From Bacillus methanolicus (GTDB lineage: Bacteria > Bacillota > Bacilli > Bacillales > Cytobacillaceae), in assembly GCF_028888695.1 (NCBI RefSeq), contig NZ_PNFF01000002.1, forward strand, positions 372,001 through 436,000: a DNA stretch of 64,000 bases, read 5' to 3'. Numbering within the stretch: position 1 is the stretch's first letter; each line of letters opens with the position of its first letter. Under the pieces are notes generated by a model that was given only the letters and a program-made list of their open reading frames with translations, was not told where the DNA came from and ran no database searches. Below, in pieces: positions 55,693 to 63,880 of this stretch. The translations under genes were made by a program, and so were the position numbers.

Positions 55693-56778
55693 TTATAAAT
55701 CGGGTAGTGATATTTTATATAGTTTATCATCGTTTTCGTCAGGGGTTCCGCGGCCGTCTGTGTTATTGCTGATAAAGTAAAGATCGTTTCCTTCAATAAA
55801 AACGTCGCGGATTCGGCCAAGCCCGTTGACAACTTCCCTTGTCGTCCCTTTTTCTAAGTCAAACTCCTTTACCGCGATTCCCCTCAGTGTTGCAACGTAC
55901 AGTTTGCCATTATGATAAACCATGCCGGATGGCGCCCATGTGTCTTCTCCGGATTGGAAGAGGGGCGGGATCATCCCTTTTTGCTTTTCTTCGCCCATAA
56001 TGACAGGCCAGCCGTAATTTCCGCCGGCTTTTATTAAGTTAATTTCATCGTGGCCGGACGGTCCGTGCTCACTTTCATACAGCGTACCATCAGGGCTCCA
56101 GGCAAGCCCTTGAGGATTCCTGTGCCCGTAACTGTACGTATAAAAACCGGAAATCGGATTATCATCAGGTACGGATCCATCGAGATTCAGCCGCAATATT
56201 TTTCCTCCGAGAGATTTAGGATCCTGGGCAGTTTCCGGATTGGTGGCACCGTCTCCTGCAGTTGCGTACAGCTTGCCGTCAGGGCCAATTTCCAGCCTTC
56301 CGCCGTGATGAAATTGGCCGCTTGGGATTTTATCAAGCAAAACACGCTGTTCATTCCATTCCCCGTCTTGAAAAACAAGTTCAACAATCTGATTGAACTG
56401 GCCTGTTTGATCTTCGTATGTGTAATAGGCAAAAGCTTTATTTGTCTTTGAAAAATCAGGAGCGAGCACAAAGCCAAGAAATCCTGCTTCCTCTGCACCG
56501 GCCAGCCGTTTTCTTAATTTGACATTCTGTCTCTCTGTTTTGCCATTTTCAATTTTTACGATACTTCCTGTTCTCTCGCTTATGTAAAAAGTGTTCCCGG
56601 TTTTGTTAATGGACCAAGGAATTTCAAGGCGACCAGCAATGATTTCCGGTTGGGTCAGCTGCCTTACAGTTTCTTGCTCGCCGGAATCAGTGTGAAGCTG
56701 ACCTTCTTCTTTCTCCGGTTCATTCGAACATCCAAACAGCAGCAGTAAAAGACTCAACGATAATAAAATTTTTTTCAT
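55693..56778 (-). CDS. PQQ-type aldose/sorbosone dehydrogenase-like lipoprotein
   Basis: 361-aa secreted lipoprotein with a signal peptide ending in LLFGC (Cys17). A six-bladed beta propeller of the GSDH family follows, with segments IPWSINKTGNTFYISER, GFLGFVLAPDF, HHGGRLEIGPDGKLYATAGDG, YGHRNPQGLAWSPDGTLY and YESEHGPSGHDEIN. Homologues oxidise sugars with PQQ; in Bacillus the cofactor supply and true role are unclear. It depends on Lgt for lipidation. The HAD gene at 56796-57671 lies 17 bases upstream on the same strand. Confidence 0.92.
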   Translation of the reverse strand: MKKILLSLSLLLLLFGCSNEPEKEEGQLHTDSGEQETVRQLTQPEIIAGRLEIPWSINKTGNTFYISERTGSIVKIENGKTERQNVKLRKRLAGAEEAGFLGFVLAPDFSKTNKAFAYYTYEDQTGQFNQIVELVFQDGEWNEQRVLLDKIPSGQFHHGGRLEIGPDGKLYATAGDGATNPETAQDPKSLGGKILRLNLDGSVPDDNPISGFYTYSYGHRNPQGLAWSPDGTLYESEHGPSGHDEINLIKAGGNYGWPVIMGEEKQKGMIPPLFQSGEDTWAPSGMVYHNGKLYVATLRGIAVKEFDLEKGTTREVVNGLGRIRDVFIEGNDLYFISNNTDGRGTPDENDDKLYKISLPDL

Positions 56779-56795
56779 TTGCTCGTTCCTTTCAT

Positions 56796-57671
56796 TTATT
56801 TTTTGTACGCTGCCTCCTTAAGAACATCAAAAATGGCTTTGCCGACGCCGCTTTCTTCATTCGTTGCCGTTACAAAATGGCATTGTGCTTTGATATTTTC
56901 ATCGGCATTTCCCATTGCTACCGATCGGCCCACAAGTTGAAACATGGAAAGATCGTTGTAATTGTCCCCGATGGCCATTGTTTCTTGCAGGGAAATGCCT
57001 CTCTCCTCAACAAATTTTTTTAAGGCAATTCCTTTCTGGGCATTTTTATCGGTTATTTCCAGGTTTTCATAACCTGAAGAGCTAACTGCAAGCCCTTCGA
57101 TCTTCTCCAGCGATTGCATTGCAGCTTCCAGTCTGATTGGGTCTGTACTGAAAGCCAACAGCTTATATAGGTCATGCTCATCGTTGGTAAACAGTTTTTC
57201 ATAATCATCTATTTTTTTTACAAACCCTTGATCAAGCCGATCTTCTGCAGCTTTATGAATCTTTTCGATAGGTGTATCCGGATTGGCTGTTTGAAAAATA
57301 TCTGCGATGGTCGATATGGCCTTATCGGTATCTTTCGTATACATGCCCTTATTTGTATAAACCTCAAAATAAACATTGTTTTCATCAAGTGCTGCAGCAG
57401 CCTTTTGTGCCGCTGATTTGCTTAAAGGGTTTGAATCGATAATTTTTCCTTCATTCGATCGGATCTCAGCTCCGTTTACGCAAATAACAGGGCATTTTAA
57501 CCCATATTGATTCAAAACGAAACTCGCTTCCTGATAGGATCGGCCCGTTGCAATGACAACTTCAATGCCTTTCTCTTGCGCTTTTTTAATGGCTGCTACA
57601 TTTTCTTCAGTAACAGTCTGTCCAGCAGTCAGCAATGTTCCGTCCATATCGATTGCAATGCATTTAATCAT
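56796..57671 (-). CDS. Cof-type HAD hydrolase
   Basis: 291-aa sugar-phosphate or nucleotide phosphatase of the HAD IIB (Cof) type. Motif I is AIDMDGTLLTAG, motif II is in VVIATGRSYQEA, the catalytic Lys is in NAQKGIALKKFVEE, and motif III/IV is MAIGDNYNDLSMFQ. GAGAACATG marks the start. The substrate cannot be predicted from the sequence. Confidence 0.92.
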   Translation of the reverse strand: MIKCIAIDMDGTLLTAGQTVTEENVAAIKKAQEKGIEVVIATGRSYQEASFVLNQYGLKCPVICVNGAEIRSNEGKIIDSNPLSKSAAQKAAAALDENNVYFEVYTNKGMYTKDTDKAISTIADIFQTANPDTPIEKIHKAAEDRLDQGFVKKIDDYEKLFTNDEHDLYKLLAFSTDPIRLEAAMQSLEKIEGLAVSSSGYENLEITDKNAQKGIALKKFVEERGISLQETMAIGDNYNDLSMFQLVGRSVAMGNADENIKAQCHFVTATNEESGVGKAIFDVLKEAAYKK

Positions 57672-57697
57672 GTTCTCACCTTCTGTTTGAAAATTTT

Positions 57698-57832
57698 AAA
57701 GGGGTCTGTCCCCTGATCCAGTAACGCGATAATGCGGTGACGCGTTAATATAACGGGGGTCTGGCCCCCAACGCGGTAATGCGGTAATGCGGTATCGCGT
57801 TAATACAACAGGGGTCTGCCCTCCGACTTTTA
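57698..57832. repeat. REP-like hairpin repeats (variant with GCGGTAATGCGGTAA)
   Basis: GGGGTCTGTCCCC, GGGGGTCTGGCCCCC and GGGGTCTGCCCTCC cores alternate with GCGGTAATGCGGTAATGCGG and CGCGTTAATA spacers, three units at about 52-55 bases. It lies between the HAD and AlkD genes on the minus strand. Confidence 0.8.
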
Positions 57833-58495
57833 TAGATATTTGCTCCCCTCTCGTACACTTAAAGGAGCGAGGCGATTGTTTTCTATAAAGTGTCTGACGG
57901 AGTCGGGATTCGTCTTCGAATATTCCCGGAGCGCCAAGCCGATCGCCTTTTGAATAAAAAATTCCTTACTTTCAGCGTTCATTTTTATATATCGATAAAG
58001 CAACTCTTCATTTGTTTTTTTCTTATATTTCAGCTGAAACAAAATAGCCGTTCTTCTCAGCCACAAATGATTGCTGCCGGCCCATTCTTCGATTGTTACC
58101 GGGATGATCTCAGGGTCATCAGCTGCAATCTTGCCAACCGCTTTTTGTGCAAGCATATCAACAGTATCCCACCAAGATTTTTCCGTAATCAAAAATTCCA
58201 ACAGCTTTACGTGCTCTTTGCCAAGTTTTTTCAGCGATTTCTCGATATATGTTAGAGCTGTGTATTGATACTCTCGTTCCAGCAAATTCCATAGCTCTTT
58301 GACAAATTCAGGATAAAAAGGTTCCTTTAAAATGCCTGTTTTCTTAAAAAATTCTTTTTCTATCTGTACTCTTTCCGGCTTTTTGATCCCCAAAAAAGGA
58401 AAATGCCCTTTCATATATTTCTCCATTGCTGCAGCGTTTTCACTATTGCGGCTCAATTCCATCATTTCTTTTAACTCATTTACCATTTTGATCAT
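57830..58495 (-). CDS. AlkD-like DNA alkylation repair protein
   Basis: 221-aa HEAT-repeat DNA glycosylase family protein, which removes 3- or 7-alkylpurines without base flipping. The catalytic segment SWWDTVDMLAQKAVG contains the key Trp and Asp, and LRRTAILFQLKYKK is the typical helical repeat. GGAGAATCGAAT precedes the ATG. The last residues are coded right up to the REP element. Confidence 0.92.
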   Translation of the reverse strand: MIKMVNELKEMMELSRNSENAAAMEKYMKGHFPFLGIKKPERVQIEKEFFKKTGILKEPFYPEFVKELWNLLEREYQYTALTYIEKSLKKLGKEHVKLLEFLITEKSWWDTVDMLAQKAVGKIAADDPEIIPVTIEEWAGSNHLWLRRTAILFQLKYKKKTNEELLYRYIKMNAESKEFFIQKAIGLALREYSKTNPDSVRHFIENNRLAPLSVREGSKYL

Positions 58496-58511
58496 ATTCG
58501 ATTCTCCTTAA

Positions 58512-58610
58512 ACCGGGGCCCGGCCCCATTACGTTAATGCGTTAAAGCGATGAGGGTCTGGCCCGCGCTACGTTAACGCGTTAAACCAAAGAGGGATTGC
58601 CCCCCCTCCG
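58512..58610. repeat. REP-like hairpin repeats upstream of alkD
   Basis: GGGGCCCGGCCCC, ACGTTAATGCGTTAAAGCGATGAGGG, TCTGGCCCGCGC and ACGTTAACGCGTTAAA alternate over about 100 bases. Confidence 0.78.
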
Positions 58611-58681
58611 CTATATATTTCCATTTTAAGATGTTTCACCTGACATTTCCAATGGAAGAGGATTTATGATTTTAGGAATAA

Positions 58682-58765
58682 TTTGTCGAAAAATTTAATT
58701 TTACTATTTTATGGTTTTTGGTATTCTTTATATGAATAGAAAAATAAATTATTCATATATTCATA
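58682..58765. promoter_or_regulatory. operator-like half sites and a Spo0A-like box before the second TetR gene
   Basis: TATGAATA (58731-58738) faces two direct copies of TATTCATA (58750-58757 and 58758-58765), which end 13 bases before the TetR start. TTTGTCGAAAAA (58682-58693) matches a Spo0A box. Autoregulation by the TetR product is likely; the Spo0A role is speculative in such A/T-rich DNA. Confidence 0.55.
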
Positions 58766-58778
58766 AGGTGGGAGACCG

Positions 58779-59375
58779 ATGCGAGGTTTTACAGAACAGG
58801 AACGCGATTATATTCGCCAACAATTGCTTGAAAAAGGGAAAGAGCTTTTCTCTGTTCACGGATTAAGAAAAACAAGCATTAAAGATCTAACTGAATCAGT
58901 CGGAATTGCCCAGGGATCCTTTTATTTATTTTTTCAATCAAAGGAAGAATTATATTTTCGGATTCTTGAAAAAGAAGAAGAACAAATTAAAGAAAGCCTG
59001 TTGCATCATCTTAGCAAGCCGAAAACTCCAGAAGATTTCGCTTCCTTCCTTCTGAAAGGAATGGATCTGATTCAAGGCAACTCTTTTATACGGCGTTTAT
59101 ATTTTGAAGGGGACATGGAGCTGCTCGTCAGGAAACTTCCCGTTGAAACGGTCGCTTCCCATATTCAAAAAGACGATAACTTGTTAATGCCGCTTTTATA
59201 TTCATGGGGTTTTTCCGGATTTGATGAACAGACAATAAGCGGGGCGGTTCGTGCATTCTTTTTAATGACGCTGCACCGGAAAGAAATTGGTAAAGACCAT
59301 TACGAAAAAACAATACGTTTCCTTGCCGAGGCCATTTCAAATCAGATTTTTAAAGGCGTGAATTCACATGATTGA
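58779..59375 (+). CDS. TetR/AcrR-family regulator of the second ABC exporter
   Basis: 198-aa regulator with the DNA-binding helices GKELFSVHGLRKTSIKDLTE and VGIAQGSFYLFFQSKEELYF. It is the first gene of the operon and overlaps the ATPase gene by 8 bases. GTGGGAGACCG precedes the ATG at 58779. Confidence 0.92.
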   Translation: MRGFTEQERDYIRQQLLEKGKELFSVHGLRKTSIKDLTESVGIAQGSFYLFFQSKEELYFRILEKEEEQIKESLLHHLSKPKTPEDFASFLLKGMDLIQGNSFIRRLYFEGDMELLVRKLPVETVASHIQKDDNLLMPLLYSWGFSGFDEQTISGAVRAFFLMTLHRKEIGKDHYEKTIRFLAEAISNQIFKGVNSHD

Positions 59376-60222
59376 AGTAAAAAACTTAACTTATACATAT
59401 CCCGGGAAAAATAGCCCTTCCGTAAAAGGAATTCATATGTCGATTCATAAAGGAGAAATATTCGGTCTTCTCGGCCCATCGGGTGCGGGAAAAAGCACGA
59501 CGCAAAAAATATTAATCGGACTTCTGAAAGGCTACAGCGGTTCCGTCCGTGTTTTTGGAAAAGAAGTCCGCGACCTTCAATCCGATTATTATGAAAAAAT
59601 CGGCGTTGCTTTTGAATTTCCTAACTTTTACAGTAAATTCAGCGCCATTGAAAACTTGCGCCATTTCAGCAGGCTGTATTCTGTTGAAACTGCTGATCCG
59701 GATGAGCTCCTTTCAATGATGGGTCTGTGGAAAGACAAGGATACAAAAGTATCAGCCTTTTCAAAAGGGATGAAAATGCGGCTGAATTTTTGCCGTGCAT
59801 TATTAAACAATCCTGAAATCATCTTTCTGGATGAACCAACTTCCGGATTGGACCCGGTAAACGCAAAGATGATGCGCAACAAAATTTTAGAATTAAAAGC
59901 AGCCGGAAAAACCATTGTGATTACGACCCATAACATGCGTTTAGCGGAAGAATTGTGCGACCGGGTTGCCTTTATCGTAGACGGCGAGATCCATTTGATT
60001 GATTCCCCTAAAAATTTAAAACTCCAAAAAGGAAAAAAGACAGTAAGAATTGAGTATATGGAAGGAAACGAAACGAAAGAAAAAGATTTTCCGTTATCAA
60101 CATTAAAGGACAACAGCGAATTTCTATCGTTAATCCAGTCCGGTCAGATTTTAACGATTCATACACAGGAAGCCTCACTTGAAGATATTTTTATCGAGGC
60201 TACTGGAAGGAGCCTGTTATGA
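59368..60222 (+). CDS. ABC transporter ATP-binding protein (second exporter)
   Basis: 284-aa ATPase with Walker A GPSGAGKSTT, a degenerate signature FSKGMKMRLNF and Walker B IIFLDEPTSGLDP. A C-terminal extension (about 215-284) ends SLEDIFIEATGRSLL, typical of ABC-2 exporters. The usual SGG of the signature is replaced by SKG. It overlaps the first permease by 4 bases. Confidence 0.94.
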   Translation: MIEVKNLTYTYPGKNSPSVKGIHMSIHKGEIFGLLGPSGAGKSTTQKILIGLLKGYSGSVRVFGKEVRDLQSDYYEKIGVAFEFPNFYSKFSAIENLRHFSRLYSVETADPDELLSMMGLWKDKDTKVSAFSKGMKMRLNFCRALLNNPEIIFLDEPTSGLDPVNAKMMRNKILELKAAGKTIVITTHNMRLAEELCDRVAFIVDGEIHLIDSPKNLKLQKGKKTVRIEYMEGNETKEKDFPLSTLKDNSEFLSLIQSGQILTIHTQEASLEDIFIEATGRSLL

Positions 60223-60917
60223 GACTATTGGCAGCCATTCATACTGATATTAAGTTTCAATTCCGGAACTATCTTTACTATGCATACTTTATTGTCTGCA
60301 TGCTTTATGTGGCGCTTTTATACTGGATTCCTTTTCACTGGAAAGAGCAAACAGCCATGTTTCTGTTGTTTACAGACTGTTCCTTCCTTGGATCTTTCTT
60401 TATCGGAGGAATTGTCCTTTTAGAAAAAGAACAAGGGATCTACGACCACCTTTTTGTCACACCATTGAAAATTTCCGAAGTTATATGGTCGAAAGTTATT
60501 TCTCTTGGTATTTTATCGGTTGTGTCAGGTTTGTTTATCTTTTTGCTTTCTTTCGGGTTTTCCTTGCAAATATTTTCTCTGGCAATTGGAATAGCCCTTA
60601 ATTCCGTATTTGCAAGTTTATTAGGATTGATTTTTGCTGTCAGAGTCAAATCGATCAATCAGTATTTAATGATTTCCCCTTTATTCGCAACAGTCTTCTT
60701 CCTTCCCGTTTTGGAAGTGATGCATTTCTATGAATCTCCTTTGTTTTTACTTATTCCGGGAAAGGCAGGGCTTTTATTGATGGAAGGGGCCTTTCATCCG
60801 TTATCTTCTGCGGATTGGCTCTATGCGCTATGTATGTTTTGTGTCTATATTTATCTGGCATACCGGCTTGCCTACAGAGCTTTCTATCAACATATAATTT
60901 TGAATATCGGAGGCTGA
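60219..60917 (+). CDS. ABC-2 permease (second exporter, subunit 1)
   Basis: 232-aa membrane protein with about six hydrophobic helices and the conserved cytoplasmic segment LLEKEQGIYDHLFVTPLKISE typical of fluoroquinolone-export-type permeases. It pairs with the next gene to form a heterodimer. Confidence 0.9.
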   Translation: MRLLAAIHTDIKFQFRNYLYYAYFIVCMLYVALLYWIPFHWKEQTAMFLLFTDCSFLGSFFIGGIVLLEKEQGIYDHLFVTPLKISEVIWSKVISLGILSVVSGLFIFLLSFGFSLQIFSLAIGIALNSVFASLLGLIFAVRVKSINQYLMISPLFATVFFLPVLEVMHFYESPLFLLIPGKAGLLLMEGAFHPLSSADWLYALCMFCVYIYLAYRLAYRAFYQHIILNIGG

Positions 60918-60923
60918 CCAGCC

Positions 60924-61652
60924 ATGAAAAAAATATTGGCTCTCTCTCTTTTTGATCTGAAATACGCATATCGGGATTTTATGCTCATGGTTTCGATTCT
61001 AGCCCCTCTGTTGCTTGCTCTCATATTCCGTTTCGGAATCCCGTTCATCTTTTCTTATTTAGAGGGCCGGTTTTCGATTACATTAAAAGACTATTCCGAA
61101 TTACAAGCCATCATCCTTATGATCACAGTGCCAGTCTTACTTGGGATGTTTGCAGCGTTCATCATTTTAGATGAACGGGATGAAAACGTACTAACTTTTT
61201 TAGCCGTTACCCCTCTTTCGAAAAAAGAGTATTTGGCATATCGGTTAGGGACTCCTGTTTTCATCAGCACGCTGCTATCTTTTGCGGCTCTCTTTATAGC
61301 AGGATACGCGGATATTATTTCATGGCGGACGATCCCGGTTATATTGCTGCTATCTCTCGAGGCACCGCTCGTTGCTTTGTTCGTGGCCGGAACAGCAAAA
61401 AATAAAGTTGAAGGCCTTGCAGTCGCCAAAGTAGCAAGCATTTTGCTGCTTGTGCCGCTTATGTTCGATTTTATCGAAGGACCGTGGAAGTATATCGCAG
61501 GGATGTTACCGCCATTTTGGCTTGTTGCTGCTTTCTTTTCTGCACTGCATTCAGAAGTGGATAAGTGGTTGATATTTATAGGGGTTTCTTTATGTGCCCA
61601 TTTATTTTCTATATGGATTTTATTCATTCGATTTAAAAATGCCGTTTTATAG
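60924..61652 (+). CDS. ABC-2 permease (second exporter, subunit 2)
   Basis: 242-aa membrane protein with six helices and the matching segment LDERDENVLTFLAVTPLSKKEY. It starts 6 bases after the previous gene. The set TetR-ATPase-permease-permease matches drug export operons in arrangement, but the substrate is unknown. Confidence 0.9.
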   Translation: MKKILALSLFDLKYAYRDFMLMVSILAPLLLALIFRFGIPFIFSYLEGRFSITLKDYSELQAIILMITVPVLLGMFAAFIILDERDENVLTFLAVTPLSKKEYLAYRLGTPVFISTLLSFAALFIAGYADIISWRTIPVILLLSLEAPLVALFVAGTAKNKVEGLAVAKVASILLLVPLMFDFIEGPWKYIAGMLPPFWLVAAFFSALHSEVDKWLIFIGVSLCAHLFSIWILFIRFKNAVL

Positions 61653-61676
61653 AAATTGGGGGTGTGTTTACATCCC

Positions 61677-61870
61677 TTTTTTGTGGAAAAGGGGCGAAGC
61701 TACGCTAACAAAAATAGAAATACCAACTTATCTTTAGCAAAATACTTGTTTAGCTTTGTAAATATTTAGAGCTTTGCTTCGCTCACACCGCCTTATTATA
61801 TTGGTTATCTCTTAGAATGAAACCTATTTCCATGTTAGGTTGGGAGATTAAACTTGTGCTCGTTTTTTTT
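61677..61870. repeat. 170-200-bp interspersed element, copy C
   Basis: This copy runs from CTTTTTTGTGGAAAAGGGGCG to GTGCTCGTTTTTTTTG. It contains GCGAAGC, which pairs exactly with GCTTCGC about 85 bases later. It lies between the second ABC operon and the BmrA-like gene, which point the same way. Confidence 0.88.
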
Positions 61871-62011
61871 GTTTTATTGATTTTCAAGTTGCGTTAGGGT
61901 TTATGATAGAGAAAGAAAAGATTTCTATACTTTTCCCTTTTTCCAAAGAGGAAGAATAATAGGCTGCATAAGCTTTTGACATTTTCATAGCGAAAGAAGG
62001 GATTGTGCTGA

Positions 62012-63781
62012 ATGGAAAAGAATCGTGAAATGCCTGGTAAAGAAAATTGGAAAGCTTTCTGGGGGCTGATCAATAGCGCCAGACCGCCAAAATGGATTTT
62101 TGCAGCTGCAATCATTCTTAGTTTAATAGAGACTGGCGCCGGGCTTGTCGTTCCCTGGTTTACTAAGTCGCTTGTCGACCAGATTTCCCGGTCTGCACTT
62201 GAAATGTCTGTTATTATTCTGCTTGCTGTATCATTCATTGTACAGACTATATCCTCCGGTTTTTCCTACTATTTCATGACCTATATCGGTGAGTCTGTTG
62301 TTGCGTCAATCCGGAAAATGCTCTGGAATCACATTTTATTATTGCCGATTCCATTTTTTGACCAGCATCAATCCGGCGAGACAATGAGCAGAATCACTCA
62401 AGATACGAACACAGTAAAAATGCTGATCACCCAGCATTTAATATCTTTTCTGACCGGGTTGATTTCGATCATTGGAGCGATTTCCATCCTGCTCATTATC
62501 GACTGGAAAATGACTCTTATCATGATCACCGCTGTTCCGGTTTCGATCTTGCTTCTCTGGCCTCTTGGCCAAAAGATGTACAAAATTTCGAAAGCTACCC
62601 AGGATGAAATGGCCAATTTTTCAGCGAATCTTGGAAGAGTGCTTTCGGATATCAGGCTTGTGAAAGCATACCATGCTGAGAAAGCGGAACAGGAAAACGG
62701 TGAGAAGGGGATTCGCCATTTATTTCAATTTGGTCTAAAAGAAGCGCGGATTCAGGCAATCATCTCCCCATTTATGACATTTGTGATGATGCTCGTTTTA
62801 GTCATCTTAATCGGCTACGGCGGGGTCCGTGTCGCTTCAGGCACTCTTTCAGCAGGTTCTCTTGTCGCGATTATTATCTATATGTTTCAAATTGTTGTTC
62901 CTTTTAGCCAGATGGCTGTATTTTTCACCTCATTTCAGAAAGCAATGGGTGCAACGGAGCGAATTCAAAGCATTTTATCTTTAGAGAAGGAACCTGTCGA
63001 AAGCTTGCTGCCGGTTGATAACCCTGCGCAAGACTTATGTTTTCGAAATGTTTCTTTTTCCTATAAAGAGGGTGAGCCTGTTTTAAAAAATGTGACGCTT
63101 ACAATTCCTTCGGGCAAGACAACTGCTTTTGTCGGTCCGAGCGGGAGCGGCAAAACGACTTTGTTTGCGTTGCTGGAGCGTTTTTACACCCCTGAGGAAG
63201 GAGATATATTGCTCGGAGAAACGAATATTGAAAATTTTCACCTACATTCGTGGCGCAGTCAGATTGGATACGTTTCCCAAGAAAGTCCGATTATGTCAGG
63301 GTCCATTCGGGATAATATTTGTTACGGACTGGACCGAGACGTTTCAGACGAGGAAATTGAACGGGTCGCAGAACTCGCAAATGCGGCAGAGTTTATTAAC
63401 AGGCTTCCGGAGGGGTATTCGACTCAAGTTGGAGAACGGGGCATTAAATTATCCGGAGGGCAGCGGCAAAGGATTGCAATTGCCCGTGCTCTTATACGCA
63501 ACCCGAAAATTCTCCTTCTTGATGAAGCAACCTCAAACCTCGACAGCTCATCAGAAGTTCTTGTCCAAAAGGCGCTGCAACGGCTTATGGAGGGAAGGAC
63601 CACGCTTGTCATCGCACACAGACTTTCGACCGTTGTCGATGCGGACCAAATTGCCGTGTTAGAGAACGGAACCATCACCGGAGTCGGACCCCACCATCAA
63701 CTGCTCGAAAACCACCCGCTCTATCGAGAACTTGCCGAACAACAGCTGCAAACTTCGGGGGATGTCGATTCATCACGTTAA
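62012..63781 (+). CDS. ABC multidrug exporter half-transporter (BmrA-like)
   Basis: 589-aa fused membrane and ATPase protein, the same length as B. subtilis BmrA and strongly reminiscent of it. Six transmembrane helices span about 25-310. The nucleotide domain has Walker A FVGPSGSGKTTLF, Q-loop YVSQESPIMSG, signature KLSGGQRQRIA, Walker B ILLLDEATSNLD and H-loop IAHRLSTV. It should act as a homodimer. A weak GAAGGGA precedes the ATG. I saw no clear BmrB-type leader peptide in the gap upstream, which holds repeat copy C. Confidence 0.93.
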   Translation: MEKNREMPGKENWKAFWGLINSARPPKWIFAAAIILSLIETGAGLVVPWFTKSLVDQISRSALEMSVIILLAVSFIVQTISSGFSYYFMTYIGESVVASIRKMLWNHILLLPIPFFDQHQSGETMSRITQDTNTVKMLITQHLISFLTGLISIIGAISILLIIDWKMTLIMITAVPVSILLLWPLGQKMYKISKATQDEMANFSANLGRVLSDIRLVKAYHAEKAEQENGEKGIRHLFQFGLKEARIQAIISPFMTFVMMLVLVILIGYGGVRVASGTLSAGSLVAIIIYMFQIVVPFSQMAVFFTSFQKAMGATERIQSILSLEKEPVESLLPVDNPAQDLCFRNVSFSYKEGEPVLKNVTLTIPSGKTTAFVGPSGSGKTTLFALLERFYTPEEGDILLGETNIENFHLHSWRSQIGYVSQESPIMSGSIRDNICYGLDRDVSDEEIERVAELANAAEFINRLPEGYSTQVGERGIKLSGGQRQRIAIARALIRNPKILLLDEATSNLDSSSEVLVQKALQRLMEGRTTLVIAHRLSTVVDADQIAVLENGTITGVGPHHQLLENHPLYRELAEQQLQTSGDVDSSR

Positions 63782-63880
63782 TGCGTTAAACTATTGAGGA
63801 TCAGTCCTGCACCGAATTAATGCGTTAATGCTTTAATTTGATGAGGGCCAGACCCCTATAAGTGGTCTGGCCCTTTGACA
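63774..63880. repeat. REP-like hairpin repeats after the BmrA-like gene
   Basis: CATTAATGCGTTAAAC begins right at the stop codon. GAATTAATGCGTTAATGC follows, and a strong hairpin is made by GGGCCAGACC and GGTCTGGCCC around a short loop (about 63845-63873) with a following TTT. It may end the transcript. Confidence 0.8.
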
